Below are positions 25,155 to 33,530 of a stretch of 64,000 nucleotides of DNA, in pieces. The stretch's first letter is position 1. Each line of letters opens with the position of its first letter. The DNA comes from Actibacterium sp. 188UL27-1 (GTDB lineage: Bacteria > Pseudomonadota > Alphaproteobacteria > Rhodobacterales > Rhodobacteraceae). Under the pieces are notes generated by a model. The model worked only from the letters and a program-made list of their open reading frames with translations. It had not been told where the DNA came from and did no database searches. Position numbers and translations under genes: made by a program. The stretch spans positions 186,001-250,000 of the forward strand of contig NZ_JAFEUL010000003.1 in NCBI RefSeq assembly GCF_016901225.1. Reading direction: 5' to 3'.

Positions 25155-26288
25155 TTAGGCCTTGAAATCGGCCCAAACATCGGTCCAATCCTCGATCTCT
25201 TGCTGGATCGGGGTCTTGCGGATGTTGATCTTGCCCTCGGCATAATCGTCCATGACGTTGTTGTCCTCGAATGTCATGCGCAGGCGCTTTGCGTCGTCGG
25301 GCATGTTGGCGTTCAGGTGCTCCCACCCGGCCTTTGACGGGATGGACGCGTTATAGGCGGGCATGACGGCGGAGAGCGCCTGCCCCTCGGGCGAGGTCAT
25401 GTACTGGATGAACTGTTTGGCCATGTCCTGTTTGGCGGAACCTTTGCCGATGGACATGGACTCGGTCCATTGCACGCCGCCTTCCTTGGGCACCCAGCTG
25501 TCGACGGGCACGCCATCGGCGGCTAGAAGCTGTGTGATCCAGTCACCGACCCCCGGGATGATCGAGGCATCGCCGTTGGTCAGGGAGGAGAACGTATCAG
25601 CCATGGAGTAGAACCCGCTGGTCTGCGCCTTGACCTGATCCATCATGGCCACGAGCGCGGCAAATTCATCTTCGTCGATGTCGTAGGGGTGGCCGTCATT
25701 GCCCGCACCGCAGGACAGACAGCCCATGGAGGGCAGATACCAATCGAAATAGCCGACCTTCCCGGCAACTTTCGGGTCAAGCAGGATCTGGTAGGTCTCG
25801 ACCTCCTCGCGGGTCAGAATATCGGTGCGGTAGGAGACGCCAAGGAAGCCGTAGCGGATGATCACGGAATAGAGCTCATCCTCCAACCAATGGCCGGGGA
25901 ATTTCTGGAATTCCGGGAAGAAATCCTCAAACGGATAATCTTCGGCCGTCATGGGGTCGATGAAGCCGCCATCGCGCAGTTGGATCACGAATTCGGCGTC
26001 CGACAGGATCACGTCATAGGTGCCCACCGGCGATTGGTTGACCAGGGCCACCATGTTGTCGCCACCGACATATTCCTTGGCGACGACCTTTATCCCCGTT
26101 GCTTCCTCGAACAGGCCAATCACGGCCGGGTCATTATGGCCGGGCCAGCAGAGCAGGTTCAGGGTCTTGTCGCTGTCCTGTGCGCGAATGACGGAAGGCG
26201 CGGCAAGGGCAGCGGCCCCGGCGCTAAGGCCGCGGAGCACGGTGCGCCGTTTGATAAGTCCGGTGGACGGCGTGATGAGTTTCGGCAT
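25155..26288 (-). CDS. ABC transporter solute-binding protein, PotD type
   Basis: The ATG at 26288 has GTGGGGA just upstream and was chosen over a GTG at 26300. The 377-residue protein has a twin-arginine type export signal (IKRRTVLRGLSAGAAALAAP, cut near IRA-QDS). The mature part reads LNLLCWPGHNDPAVIGLFEEATGIKV, the PotD/PotF start. Trp and acidic residues of the polyamine-type site (CWPG, SDAEFV) are recognisable, but ligand specificity cannot be read. It carries an uncommon Cys pair, CLSCG. It is the first intact gene of the long minus-strand operon. Confidence 0.88.
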   Translation of the reverse strand: MPKLITPSTGLIKRRTVLRGLSAGAAALAAPSVIRAQDSDKTLNLLCWPGHNDPAVIGLFEEATGIKVVAKEYVGGDNMVALVNQSPVGTYDVILSDAEFVIQLRDGGFIDPMTAEDYPFEDFFPEFQKFPGHWLEDELYSVIIRYGFLGVSYRTDILTREEVETYQILLDPKVAGKVGYFDWYLPSMGCLSCGAGNDGHPYDIDEDEFAALVAMMDQVKAQTSGFYSMADTFSSLTNGDASIIPGVGDWITQLLAADGVPVDSWVPKEGGVQWTESMSIGKGSAKQDMAKQFIQYMTSPEGQALSAVMPAYNASIPSKAGWEHLNANMPDDAKRLRMTFEDNNVMDDYAEGKINIRKTPIQQEIEDWTDVWADFKA

Positions 26289-26322
26289 GTTTATCCCCAC
26301 TTATTGACCATGTCACAGCTTC

Positions 26323-26625
26323 TCAGAAGAACGTAAAATCAGGTTGCTTGGTCCCAGGGCCCAATACCGCGCGGCCCTTGCTGGCCGGAACCTGTTCGGC
26401 AGGCAGCGTGCAGTCGTGCGGGTCGCTGCGTACCACTTTTGTGAAACGTTTTGGGTCAAAGCCAATCGCTTCAACCGCGCCATGGGAAGAAGTGGCGGTG
26501 TGCCCCGCCACGACATGACGGATCCCGTCACAGACGGCCGTGGCAAAAGGTGCGGCACTGGCCGCAAGCATTTCGTGTCGTGAGATGCCAATCGCACGCT
26601 GCATGAATATGTCATGCTTCGACAT
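26323..26625 (-). pseudogene. Nucleoside deaminase fragment
   Basis: The start at 26625 (MSKHDIFMQRAIGISR) is that of the guanine/cytidine deaminase-like family. It continues with APFATAVCDGIRHVVAGH and TSSHGAVEAI, where family members have the zinc motif PTSHGEVEAI; the catalytic Glu is Ala. The later PCxxC zinc motif is absent, and after VEAIGF the sequence becomes unrelated (DPKRFTKVVRSDPHD). The frame is open for 100 codons, but the enzyme would be truncated and lack both catalysis and part of its zinc site. It lies at the head of the catabolic operon, on the same strand, and may once have belonged to it. Confidence 0.6.
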
Positions 26626-27148
26626 CCGTCCGTCCCCTTGGTAGCGGAGCAGCCTCCCCAATGCGGTTGCTCCACCCCCCACAGCGCTTTCCAGGGCGCG
26701 GATCTGTCAAGATTTCGACGGCTACACCCAGAGATGGCGCTATGTATGCCTATTTTTTTGGCGATTTTGCTTAGCTTTGGGTGATCATGTGGCGCGGTTG
26801 GATCTGCCTTCCGGTGACGGAGATACCCCATTGCGGTGGGGTTGTTCATCTGGCCCGCCGACCAGGCCATCTTTGCCCTGGCCGGTCTTTGGAGAATGAT
26901 GCCCTGCAACGAACCGCGACGGGTTCATCCCGGGAACGGAAACCAGAGTTGCGATCCCGCAAACCATTTGTAACCCACCCTGGTGCAGCGAGTGACCAAC
27001 GCTCTGCCATATCGTTGGACCACCGCCTGGACCGAGCCTCGACTACAGGTCGAACGGCTAGCCGCACAAGCTCTCATCATGTCTGCCGAATGATGTCACT
27101 TAGGTCTGTCGCAGCGAGAGGGGTATCGCTTTTTGCAAAAAGCAACTG
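26626..27148. other. Gap between catabolic operon and tRNA-Thr
   Basis: No supportable gene in about 520 bases. Overlapping frames on both strands give low-complexity peptides without recognisable motifs. A perfect inverted repeat GCTTTTT/AAAAAGC lies at 27128-27143 just after the tRNA-Thr 3' end (minus strand) and could help terminate it. Promoter elements of the catabolic operon would be expected near 26640-26780 but are not obvious. Confidence 0.4.
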
Positions 27149-27224
27149 TGGTGCCGGTGATAGGACTCGAACCTACGACCCCATCATTACGAATGACGTG
27201 CTCTACCAGCTGAGCTACACCGGC
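27149..27224 (-). tRNA. tRNA-Thr (anticodon CGT)
   Basis: A 76-base cloverleaf on the minus strand. The acceptor GCCGGTG pairs with CACCGGC, the discriminator A is followed by an encoded CCA, the D-arm is GCTCAGCTGGTAGAGC, the anticodon loop TTCGTAA gives CGT (reads ACG), and the T-loop is GGTTCGAGTCC. Confidence 0.97.
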
Positions 27225-27333
27225 ATCCCTCTGTTGCAGCTTGGTTGGCGGATCCAATCGCACTGTAACTGTCATTCAATACGAATGACGCAGTAGAGCA
27301 GCAAGGCCGACGCAAGACTGGCGGATCGGATAC

Positions 27334-27354
27334 ACCGCTTTTTTCGAAAGCGGT
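27334..27354 (-). terminator. Candidate hairpin after hemY
   Basis: ACCGCTTT and AAAGCGGT at 27334-27341 and 27347-27354 form an 8-base stem 5 bases beyond the hemY stop. There is no T run after it on the minus strand, so the call is weak. Confidence 0.35.
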
Positions 27355-27358
27355 AGAC

Positions 27359-28804
27359 CTATTTTTGCAGGACTTCCTCTACCGTGGCATCCAGGGTCAC
27401 TTCATCTTCAAAGGGCGCTGGCTCCGGCGGATCGGCGGGCATGGAGCCCACAATCAATGGCAGCATCTGGGCCGAGCCGGATGTGGCCGGATCGCCCTCG
27501 GACGGGCGTTTCCAGTCCAGTGTATCAAAGCTGTCGCATGCCGCGCAAACAGGTGCCCATGTACCATGAACGTTGCCGCAGTTTTCGCAGACCCATTGCG
27601 CATCGCGGGGCGCGGTCAGCGCCTTGGTCAACCACGCCCGGACAACCGTGTCGTCCGATCCCTCGCCACGTTCGACAGCGGCCATGATGGTGAGCGACCG
27701 CTGGGTCGGATCCGTCTCATAGAGATCGCCAAGCGCCTTCCGTGCTGCCGGAAAATCCTCGGCTGCGATGTAAAGCTCGGCCAACAACATTCGCGTTTCG
27801 GGATGATCGGGGCGTAGTTTGGTTAATGTCTGAAACCGACTGATCCGGTCATCGGGCGTTTCATCGGGGTGAATGGCTGCAAAGGCGGCGGCGAGGTCCG
27901 GATGCGGGGTCGCCTCCCATGCCGTCTTGATCACGCGGGTCGCGGGGCGCTCCTGACCCTTTGTCACCAGCGCCTCAGCCGCCTTGACCGCGGCTGGCAC
28001 CAGATCAGGCGACAACTTATTTGCCTCGATCGCGTGATCACGAGCCGCGGCATCATCGCCCTCCATCGCCTGAGACAAGGCCAGGACCGCATCGCGCCGT
28101 TTATGCACATCGCGGGGCAAGGCACCGTAGCGCAGCTTGGCCCCCAATGTCTCGCGCGCGCCAGTCCAGTTTTCGTTCTGTGCCTGAAGCTGGAGCAGGG
28201 TATCTTGCACTTCTTCATGCTTTGGCTTCAGAGCGAATGCCTTTTCCGCTAATTGAAGCGCCGTATCCGTATCCCCGTCCGACAGCTTTTGCTTGAGGAT
28301 CCCGCGAACGCCAACGAACCGTGTCCGATCATCGGTCAAGAGGCGCTTGTACGTATCCTCTGCCTTGCGGCGATCATTCGAAATCTCTGCAGCCTGCGCG
28401 ACGATCAGATTGGTCAGGTCCGGGCGGTTGAGGTATTTCTCCGCCTTGGCGGCCTTTGCCATGGCAAGCCGGCCTTCACCCGATGCAACGGCCATCATGC
28501 CCTCGGCCAGCGCTTCGAAACCGCGACGTTCCCGGTTGCGGTCAAAGTAACGCGACAGGGCCGTGTCATCCCCGTTCAGGAACTTGATCACAGCAACCAA
28601 CAGGGCCGCAGCCCGGAAGACCAGCCAGACCGTCGCCAACATGATCAGCGACGCCGTCACCACCATCAAGGGTGAGAGGTTGAGTTCACGCCCAAAGCCG
28701 ATGATGCGGACCTCACTCCCGACATCCATCCAGTAATTGGCCGCCCAGGTCAGCAAACCCACCAAGGCAACAAAGAACAAAACCTTAATCATCGACCAAA
28801 GCAT
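27359..28804 (-). CDS. hemY: HemY-like TPR membrane protein with C-terminal zinc ribbon
   Basis: This 481-residue protein has two N-terminal membrane spans (residues about 5-24 and 44-74), then a helical-repeat region with TPR-like pairs, then CENCGNVHGTWAPVCAAC near residue 405-422, a CxxC...CxxC zinc ribbon. The start ATG 28804 has AAGGA seven bases upstream. Proteins of this sort lie next to hemD in proteobacteria and are called HemY for that reason; a catalytic heme role is not shown. The ribbon plus TPR layout recalls LapB/YciM. It follows the mitofilin-like gene by 10 bases, in the order hemD-mitofilin-hemY. Confidence 0.88.
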   Translation of the reverse strand: MLWSMIKVLFFVALVGLLTWAANYWMDVGSEVRIIGFGRELNLSPLMVVTASLIMLATVWLVFRAAALLVAVIKFLNGDDTALSRYFDRNRERRGFEALAEGMMAVASGEGRLAMAKAAKAEKYLNRPDLTNLIVAQAAEISNDRRKAEDTYKRLLTDDRTRFVGVRGILKQKLSDGDTDTALQLAEKAFALKPKHEEVQDTLLQLQAQNENWTGARETLGAKLRYGALPRDVHKRRDAVLALSQAMEGDDAAARDHAIEANKLSPDLVPAAVKAAEALVTKGQERPATRVIKTAWEATPHPDLAAAFAAIHPDETPDDRISRFQTLTKLRPDHPETRMLLAELYIAAEDFPAARKALGDLYETDPTQRSLTIMAAVERGEGSDDTVVRAWLTKALTAPRDAQWVCENCGNVHGTWAPVCAACDSFDTLDWKRPSEGDPATSGSAQMLPLIVGSMPADPPEPAPFEDEVTLDATVEEVLQK

Positions 28805-28814
28805 GGGCGGGTCC

Positions 28815-30230
28815 TTAATTTGAATTCAGACTGGCCGACAACGCGTCGGTCGCTGCAACGACTTCATGGCGTATGCGAAGCTGGTCCGCAAACTCGGCCA
28901 TGATGGCCTTGCCGCTCTCGGGCAGGGCCTCAAGGGTTTCAACCGCCTGGGCAAGGTTGCCATCCCACAGAGCAGCCTCTGCCCGGCTAAGAACGGCATC
29001 CGGATCGTCGCCTTCGCGCGGTTCCAGCGAGCGTATGCCAAGCTGCGTCTGAAAAAACGTGGTCAGGCGATCGCCGGCCTCATCGCCGACCGTTTCGCGG
29101 CGGGAGGCATCAAGGGCCGCACGCGCGACGGCAGGCATCTCTTCCTTGAGGGAGGGAAGGGTGGGCACCCCGGTTTCCGCCGCTGCCATCATGGCTTCGG
29201 GGATATCGACACTGGTAATGCGCGACAGCGGTTCGGCAAAGGGGCCGCCATCCCGCAGTGCTGATTTCACCTCCAGCAGGGCCTGCGCTTCGGCGGCGGC
29301 GGCAGCAGCTTCCGCCGCGGCGGCTTCGGCGGCAGCGCGATCATCGACCATGGCGCGGTTGCGCTCAATCTCTTCTTCGATCTTGGCCTCGGCGGCGGCG
29401 AGTCGTTCGTCAAGCCCGGCCTGGGCGGCTTCGACCTCCGCGGTCAGACCTTCACCGAGGGATGCGACCTGATCGCCGTAAGCCTGGAGGGCCGCTGCGA
29501 TGGCGGGGTTGTCTGACCCCGCGATGGGGCGCAACTCCAACTCATCGATCCGGGTCGCAATCTCGGCCAATTGATCGCTCAGTGCTGCCAGTTGTCCGCT
29601 CGTTTCGGCAACCGCACCATCCAGCCGTTCCTGTAATTTGGTGTCGGTGGCGTGCAGGGTCGACAGGTTGTTTTGAACCTGCCCCACGCCGTCTTCAACC
29701 GTGGCGGCCTGAGCAGAAACGGTTTGGGACAGCTCGGCAACGGACGTGTTCAGGGTATCAATCGTGCCTTGCTGATCGTTCAACTGGGTGGTCAGTTCCG
29801 AATTCGACAGGTCAAGCGGCCAATTGTCCGGAAAAATCTGCGCCACGATGAACCCAAAGACCGCAGCCAGGACACCGCCCACCAATCCACCAACAAAACC
29901 ACGCGATTTCGGTGGCTCTGCCGCGGCGATGGGCGCCGGTTCGGGTTCAGGCTCCGGTTCAACCTCATGATCGTGTGGCCCGTCATGGTCGGGATCATGA
30001 TCTTCAGTGCGGTCTTCAAGATCGTCCGTCTCGTCGACAGTTGTTACTTCATCGGCCACGTCAATATCTTGATCGGCCCGTTCATCATCGGACCGGCCCT
30101 GTTCGGTGGCAACATCATCGCTTTCGGTCGTTTCCGAATGGTCTAGCCCGTCAACGGGCGCCTCCATCTCATCCGGTTTCTTGTCAGGATCATTTTCGGC
30201 AGCCTTGCCGCTCTTGTCCGTGTCAGCCAC
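28815..30230 (-). CDS. Mitofilin/Mic60-like inner-membrane protein
   Basis: A GTG start at 30230 is chosen because GAAGGA lies 9 bases before it. The 471-residue protein has an acidic, Glu/Asp/Pro-rich cytoplasmic N-terminus (about 110 residues, with an EPEPEPEP run) and one membrane span (GFVGGLVGGVLAAVFGFIVA). Long coiled coils follow (residues about 150-345, Ala/Glu rich), then a C-terminal mitofilin-like helical domain. This is the alphaproteobacterial homologue of mitochondrial Mic60, placed between hemD and hemY as is usual in the class. Such proteins bend intracytoplasmic membranes and contact the outer membrane. It is intact. Confidence 0.88.
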   Translation of the reverse strand: MADTDKSGKAAENDPDKKPDEMEAPVDGLDHSETTESDDVATEQGRSDDERADQDIDVADEVTTVDETDDLEDRTEDHDPDHDGPHDHEVEPEPEPEPAPIAAAEPPKSRGFVGGLVGGVLAAVFGFIVAQIFPDNWPLDLSNSELTTQLNDQQGTIDTLNTSVAELSQTVSAQAATVEDGVGQVQNNLSTLHATDTKLQERLDGAVAETSGQLAALSDQLAEIATRIDELELRPIAGSDNPAIAAALQAYGDQVASLGEGLTAEVEAAQAGLDERLAAAEAKIEEEIERNRAMVDDRAAAEAAAAEAAAAAAEAQALLEVKSALRDGGPFAEPLSRITSVDIPEAMMAAAETGVPTLPSLKEEMPAVARAALDASRRETVGDEAGDRLTTFFQTQLGIRSLEPREGDDPDAVLSRAEAALWDGNLAQAVETLEALPESGKAIMAEFADQLRIRHEVVAATDALSASLNSN

Positions 30231-30307
30231 CTGAAAACATCCTTCGAATCTAACTGGTCCCAAAGAGACCGTCCCGGGTGGCAGCTTATCGCCGCGGAGC
30301 GCGCCCC

Positions 30308-31012
30308 TCAACCCGAGGATCGCGTCCCGACCAGGAGTTTCACCGTCTCTACCATGGCAGGCATGTTGGGTGCGGGCGCGATCACGTACTGCTTCGGAGG
30401 CGGGCCTGACCATGCCGCAGCCACGTTTTCGCTCAAAAATACGAGGTGTAGCGGTGCCTTGGCCGCCTGACTGGCGCCCGACATCAATGCAGCACTTCGG
30501 GGAGAGAACAGTGGCAAAATGACCGTGCGCGCGCTTGCGAGTATTTCTTGGGCAGTTTCAGTCAAGCGCTGGGGGGCCTGATCATAGACCTCGCAGGTGA
30601 TCACGGATGATCCCGTCTGCCGCAACCGGTCATCCAGATCCCCGGTCCGCACCTTTCCACAGGCGTAAATCAGCGGCCCCACAGGCCGCTCTGCACGGAT
30701 CAGAGCCTCCAGATCATCGACCGCGCCGTTGGCCGAGATCGCCCGAAACCCCCCATCCTGCGCAACCCGAGCAGTGCGTGGCCCAACGCAATAGGCGACC
30801 TGATCTGCAGCCGCACGCAATTGCAGGAACGCCCAAACACCATTCGCCGAGGTGAAGATGACCGGCGCAGGCGCATCGGGCAAGACGGGGGACAACGGAA
30901 CGATCCGCAGGATCGGAGAGATGACGGATGGCACCTCCGGCACGGCATCAGCGAACCGTTGTGACGCCTCAAGCGGTCGGGTCAGCAGCATGACAGGCGC
31001 GTTTTGGTTCAC
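30308..31012 (-). CDS. hemD: Uroporphyrinogen-III synthase
   Basis: This 234-residue cytoplasmic enzyme closes and inverts ring D of hydroxymethylbilane to uroporphyrinogen III, the branch point to heme, siroheme and cobalamin. HemD is poorly conserved. Support comes from the N-terminal LLTRPLEASQRFA, the segment VIFTSANGVWAFL, CVGPRTARVAQDGGF, and LPLFSPRSAALM, with the conserved Ser-Pro-Arg-Ser. Divergent tsaD on the left side and mitofilin/hemY downstream is the standard alphaproteobacterial order. The start may be either the first ATG or MLLTRP eight codons on. Confidence 0.85.
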   Translation of the reverse strand: MNQNAPVMLLTRPLEASQRFADAVPEVPSVISPILRIVPLSPVLPDAPAPVIFTSANGVWAFLQLRAAADQVAYCVGPRTARVAQDGGFRAISANGAVDDLEALIRAERPVGPLIYACGKVRTGDLDDRLRQTGSSVITCEVYDQAPQRLTETAQEILASARTVILPLFSPRSAALMSGASQAAKAPLHLVFLSENVAAAWSGPPPKQYVIAPAPNMPAMVETVKLLVGTRSSG

Positions 31013-31075
31013 ATCCGCTCCTTGGGACGTTAGCTACGGGACGCTACAGCGCGGAACCGGACCATCACAAGACCC

Positions 31076-32173
31076 ATGGCGCAGAACCTGACCCTTCTTG
31101 GCATCGAAAGCAGTTGCGATGAGACCGCAGCGGCGGTTGTTCGGCTGCAATCCGGTGGTGAGCGGCAGATCTTGTCGAACGAAGTTGCGGGGCAAACGGA
31201 TCTCCATGCGACCTATGGCGGTGTCGTGCCCGAGATTGCTGCCAGAGCCCATGCGGAGAAGCTGGACCACGTGGTCGAAGCGGCCCTTGCCCAGGCAGAT
31301 GTCGGGCTGGCTGATCTGGACGCCATCGCCGTCACCGCGGGGCCGGGGCTGATTGGCGGTGTCCTGTCTGGGGTCATGTCCGCCAAGGGGCTGAGCCTGG
31401 CAACCGGGCTGCCATTGATCGGGGTCAATCACCTTGCCGGGCACGCGCTGACCCCGCGCCTGACCGATAATCTGGGCTTTCCCTACCTGATGCTGCTGGT
31501 ATCCGGCGGGCATTGCCAGTTTTTGCAGGTGGACGGGCCAGACAGCTTTCGCCGGTTGGGCGGCACGATTGACGATGCCCCGGGGGAGGCCTTTGACAAG
31601 ACGGCCCGTCTGTTGGGTCTGCCGCAACCCGGCGGCCCCCGTGTTGAACAGGCGGCCAAGGATGGGGATCCCTCTGCCTTCGACTTCCCTCGCCCACTGC
31701 TGAACCAGCCCGGCTGTGACATGTCATTTTCTGGCCTCAAGACCGCCCTTGTCCGTGCAAAAGATCAACTTGTGGCGGATCAGGGCGGGCTATTCCCGCA
31801 GGATCGCGCGAACCTTTGTGCCAGCTTTCAGGCTGCGGTGGCCGATGTGTTGGCCGCCAAGGCCGCCCGGGCCATCCGCCATTATCTGGAACGCAATCCT
31901 GTAGAGCCGGTTCTGGCTGTGGCCGGTGGCGTGGCGGCCAATGCGGTGCTGCGCGCCAGCCTGCAAGACACAGCCCGGTCCCACGGCGTTGCCTTCGTGG
32001 CACCGCCCCTTGCGCTTTGCACCGACAATGCCGCCATGATCGCCTGGGCCGGGATCGAACGGTTTCAACTTGGGCTGATCGACGATCTGACGCTTGCCGC
32101 GCGCCCGCGTTGGCCCCTTGATACCAGCCAGGCCGCCATGTTGGGATCCGGCAAGAAAGGCGCGAAAGCCTGA
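31076..32173 (+). CDS. tsaD: tRNA N6-adenosine threonylcarbamoyltransferase
   Basis: This 365-residue universal enzyme of t6A tRNA modification transfers the threonylcarbamoyl group to A37 of ANN-reading tRNAs, with TsaB and TsaE. Visible motifs are [36 protein letters not shown], the metal His pair in [15 protein letters not shown] and a late [13 protein letters not shown]. It is divergent from hemD with a 63-base gap. The partner tsaE lies at 40.9 kb in this window. Confidence 0.96.
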   Translation: MAQNLTLLGIESSCDETAAAVVRLQSGGERQILSNEVAGQTDLHATYGGVVPEIAARAHAEKLDHVVEAALAQADVGLADLDAIAVTAGPGLIGGVLSGVMSAKGLSLATGLPLIGVNHLAGHALTPRLTDNLGFPYLMLLVSGGHCQFLQVDGPDSFRRLGGTIDDAPGEAFDKTARLLGLPQPGGPRVEQAAKDGDPSAFDFPRPLLNQPGCDMSFSGLKTALVRAKDQLVADQGGLFPQDRANLCASFQAAVADVLAAKAARAIRHYLERNPVEPVLAVAGGVAANAVLRASLQDTARSHGVAFVAPPLALCTDNAAMIAWAGIERFQLGLIDDLTLAARPRWPLDTSQAAMLGSGKKGAKA

Positions 32174-32194
32174 AATATAAAGGAAGCACAGACC

Positions 32195-32470
32195 ATGCAT
32201 GTTGCGTTGATCTGCATCGACAAACCGGGATCGCTTGAGATCCGGCAAGCCAACCGTCCGGACCACGTCACCTATCTAAAGGCCACCGATGCCGTTGAGC
32301 AGGCCGGGCCGCTTCTGGATGCCGATGGCCAGATGTGCGGATCGCTGATCATCCTGGACGTGCCAGACATCGCCACCGCGCAAAGCTGGGCAGAGGGCGA
32401 CCCCTATGCCAAGGCGGGTCTGTTCCAGTCTGTCACGCTGCAACATTGGAACCGGGTGATTGGACCATGA
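32195..32470 (+). CDS. YciI family protein
   Basis: This 91-residue dimeric alpha/beta-barrel protein of the YciI/YCII family has a conserved His-Asp type site near the N-terminus (NRPDHVTYL) and the DPYAKAGLF loop. The function is generally unknown; some relatives are dehydrochlorinases or act on chorismate-type compounds. The start at 32195 is 21 bases after the tsaD stop, and the stop overlaps the next start (ATGA). Confidence 0.85.
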   Translation: MHVALICIDKPGSLEIRQANRPDHVTYLKATDAVEQAGPLLDADGQMCGSLIILDVPDIATAQSWAEGDPYAKAGLFQSVTLQHWNRVIGP

Positions 32471-32886
32471 AGTATTGGCTGTTCAAATCCGAAGCAAGCA
32501 CCTGGAGCTGGGAGCAACAGGTCGCCAAGGGCGATGCCGGGGAGGAATGGGACGGTGTCCGGAACTACCAGGCCCGCAATTTCATGCGGCAGATGAAGCT
32601 GGGCGATCTTGGCTTTTTTTACCTGTCGCAAAAGGAAAAGGCTGTCGTCGGTATCGTCGAGGTCTGCGCCGAGGCGCATCCGGACAGCACCACCGATGAT
32701 GACCGCTGGGACTGCGTGGATATCAAAGCCGTGGCGCCAATGCCGACCCATGTAACGCTGGCCATGTGCAAGGGCGATGACCGCTTGGCGGAGATGGCCT
32801 TGATCAAAAGCGCGCGCCTGTCGGTGCAGCCCGTCACCGCCGATGAATGGCAGATAATCTGTGACATGGGCGGTTATTCCGGCTGA
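32467..32886 (+). CDS. EVE domain protein (PUA-like)
   Basis: This 139-residue protein starts MKYWLFKSEASTWSWEQQ, the common opening of bacterial EVE proteins (thymocyte nuclear protein 1 family). WDGVRNYQARNFMRQMK and GFFYLSQKEKAVVGIVEV follow. The fold is PUA-like, and related domains bind modified bases in DNA or RNA. It is coupled to the YciI gene by overlap. Its function in the cell is unproven; a role in RNA modification or phage defence is suggested for relatives. Confidence 0.9.
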   Translation: MKYWLFKSEASTWSWEQQVAKGDAGEEWDGVRNYQARNFMRQMKLGDLGFFYLSQKEKAVVGIVEVCAEAHPDSTTDDDRWDCVDIKAVAPMPTHVTLAMCKGDDRLAEMALIKSARLSVQPVTADEWQIICDMGGYSG

Positions 32887-32946
32887 TCACATGGCAAATG
32901 CGCCACCCGCTGGCGGCGCATCACATTATCCGGCAATGGCTGTGTT

Positions 32947-33288
32947 TTAGCTGTAGACCGCTTCTTTCTTGAAGTGTTTCGTCAGCAAATAGTAGACAAC
33001 CACCCGGTATTTGTTCCGCTCTGATTTGCCATAGGTCTCGATCACCGAATTGATCGCATCCATCAATTCCGGCCCGTCGGACAGGCCCAGCTTTTTGATC
33101 AGGAAATTGTTTTTGACCGTTTCCAGCTCGCCCGCCTGAGAGCTTGCCACAGTGGACGCGTCAGCATTGTAGATCGCCGGACCGCAGCCAATGGTCACCT
33201 TGGTCAACAGGTCCATATCTGCGGTTGTCCCGCATTTGTTCTTCAGATCATCCGCATATTGCGCAATCAGGTCGTCTCTTTTGCCCAT
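32947..33288 (-). CDS. DUF2853 family protein
   Basis: This 113-residue, mainly helical protein of unknown function has conserved segments DLIAQYADDLK, IGCGPAIYNADASTVA and NKYRVVVYYLLTKHF. There is no signal peptide. It is transcribed alone on the minus strand, convergent with the EVE gene. It is a short conserved protein seen in marine alphaproteobacteria and bacteroidetes. Confidence 0.8.
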   Translation of the reverse strand: MGKRDDLIAQYADDLKNKCGTTADMDLLTKVTIGCGPAIYNADASTVASSQAGELETVKNNFLIKKLGLSDGPELMDAINSVIETYGKSERNKYRVVVYYLLTKHFKKEAVYS

Positions 33289-33472
33289 GTGTCACACTCC
33301 CACCAGGTTTTGCGAAGTCAGCCTTCGCCGCTTGTCAGGCCTGTTCCGGCCCTTCCAAACTATACAACCCTGATCCCAGTCCGATTGACAACGATAAACT
33401 GTGACATAGGCCCAAAGTCGGTATTCTGGCGGCTTTCTTCTCAATAATGCGGTTTGCGTTGCCGTGAACGTC

Positions 33473-33508
33473 AAGACGGGCGCTGGTCTGCTAACCAACG
33501 CCCGTCTT
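33473..33508 (-). terminator. Hairpin downstream of ahcY
   Basis: Arms at 33473-33487 and 33494-33508 (AAGACGGGCG core) form a 15-base stem with one mismatch and a 6-base loop, 23 bases past the ahcY stop. It lacks a T run but is strong enough to end or protect the transcript. Confidence 0.6.
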
Positions 33509-33530
33509 CCGACTAGACAACTTTTTCGGA

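Noticed and set aside
26940-27030. Degenerate tRNA-like sequence
   Set aside because: A GCAGAGCGTTGGT-like stretch is visible on the minus strand, but no acceptor or T-arm pairing could be found.
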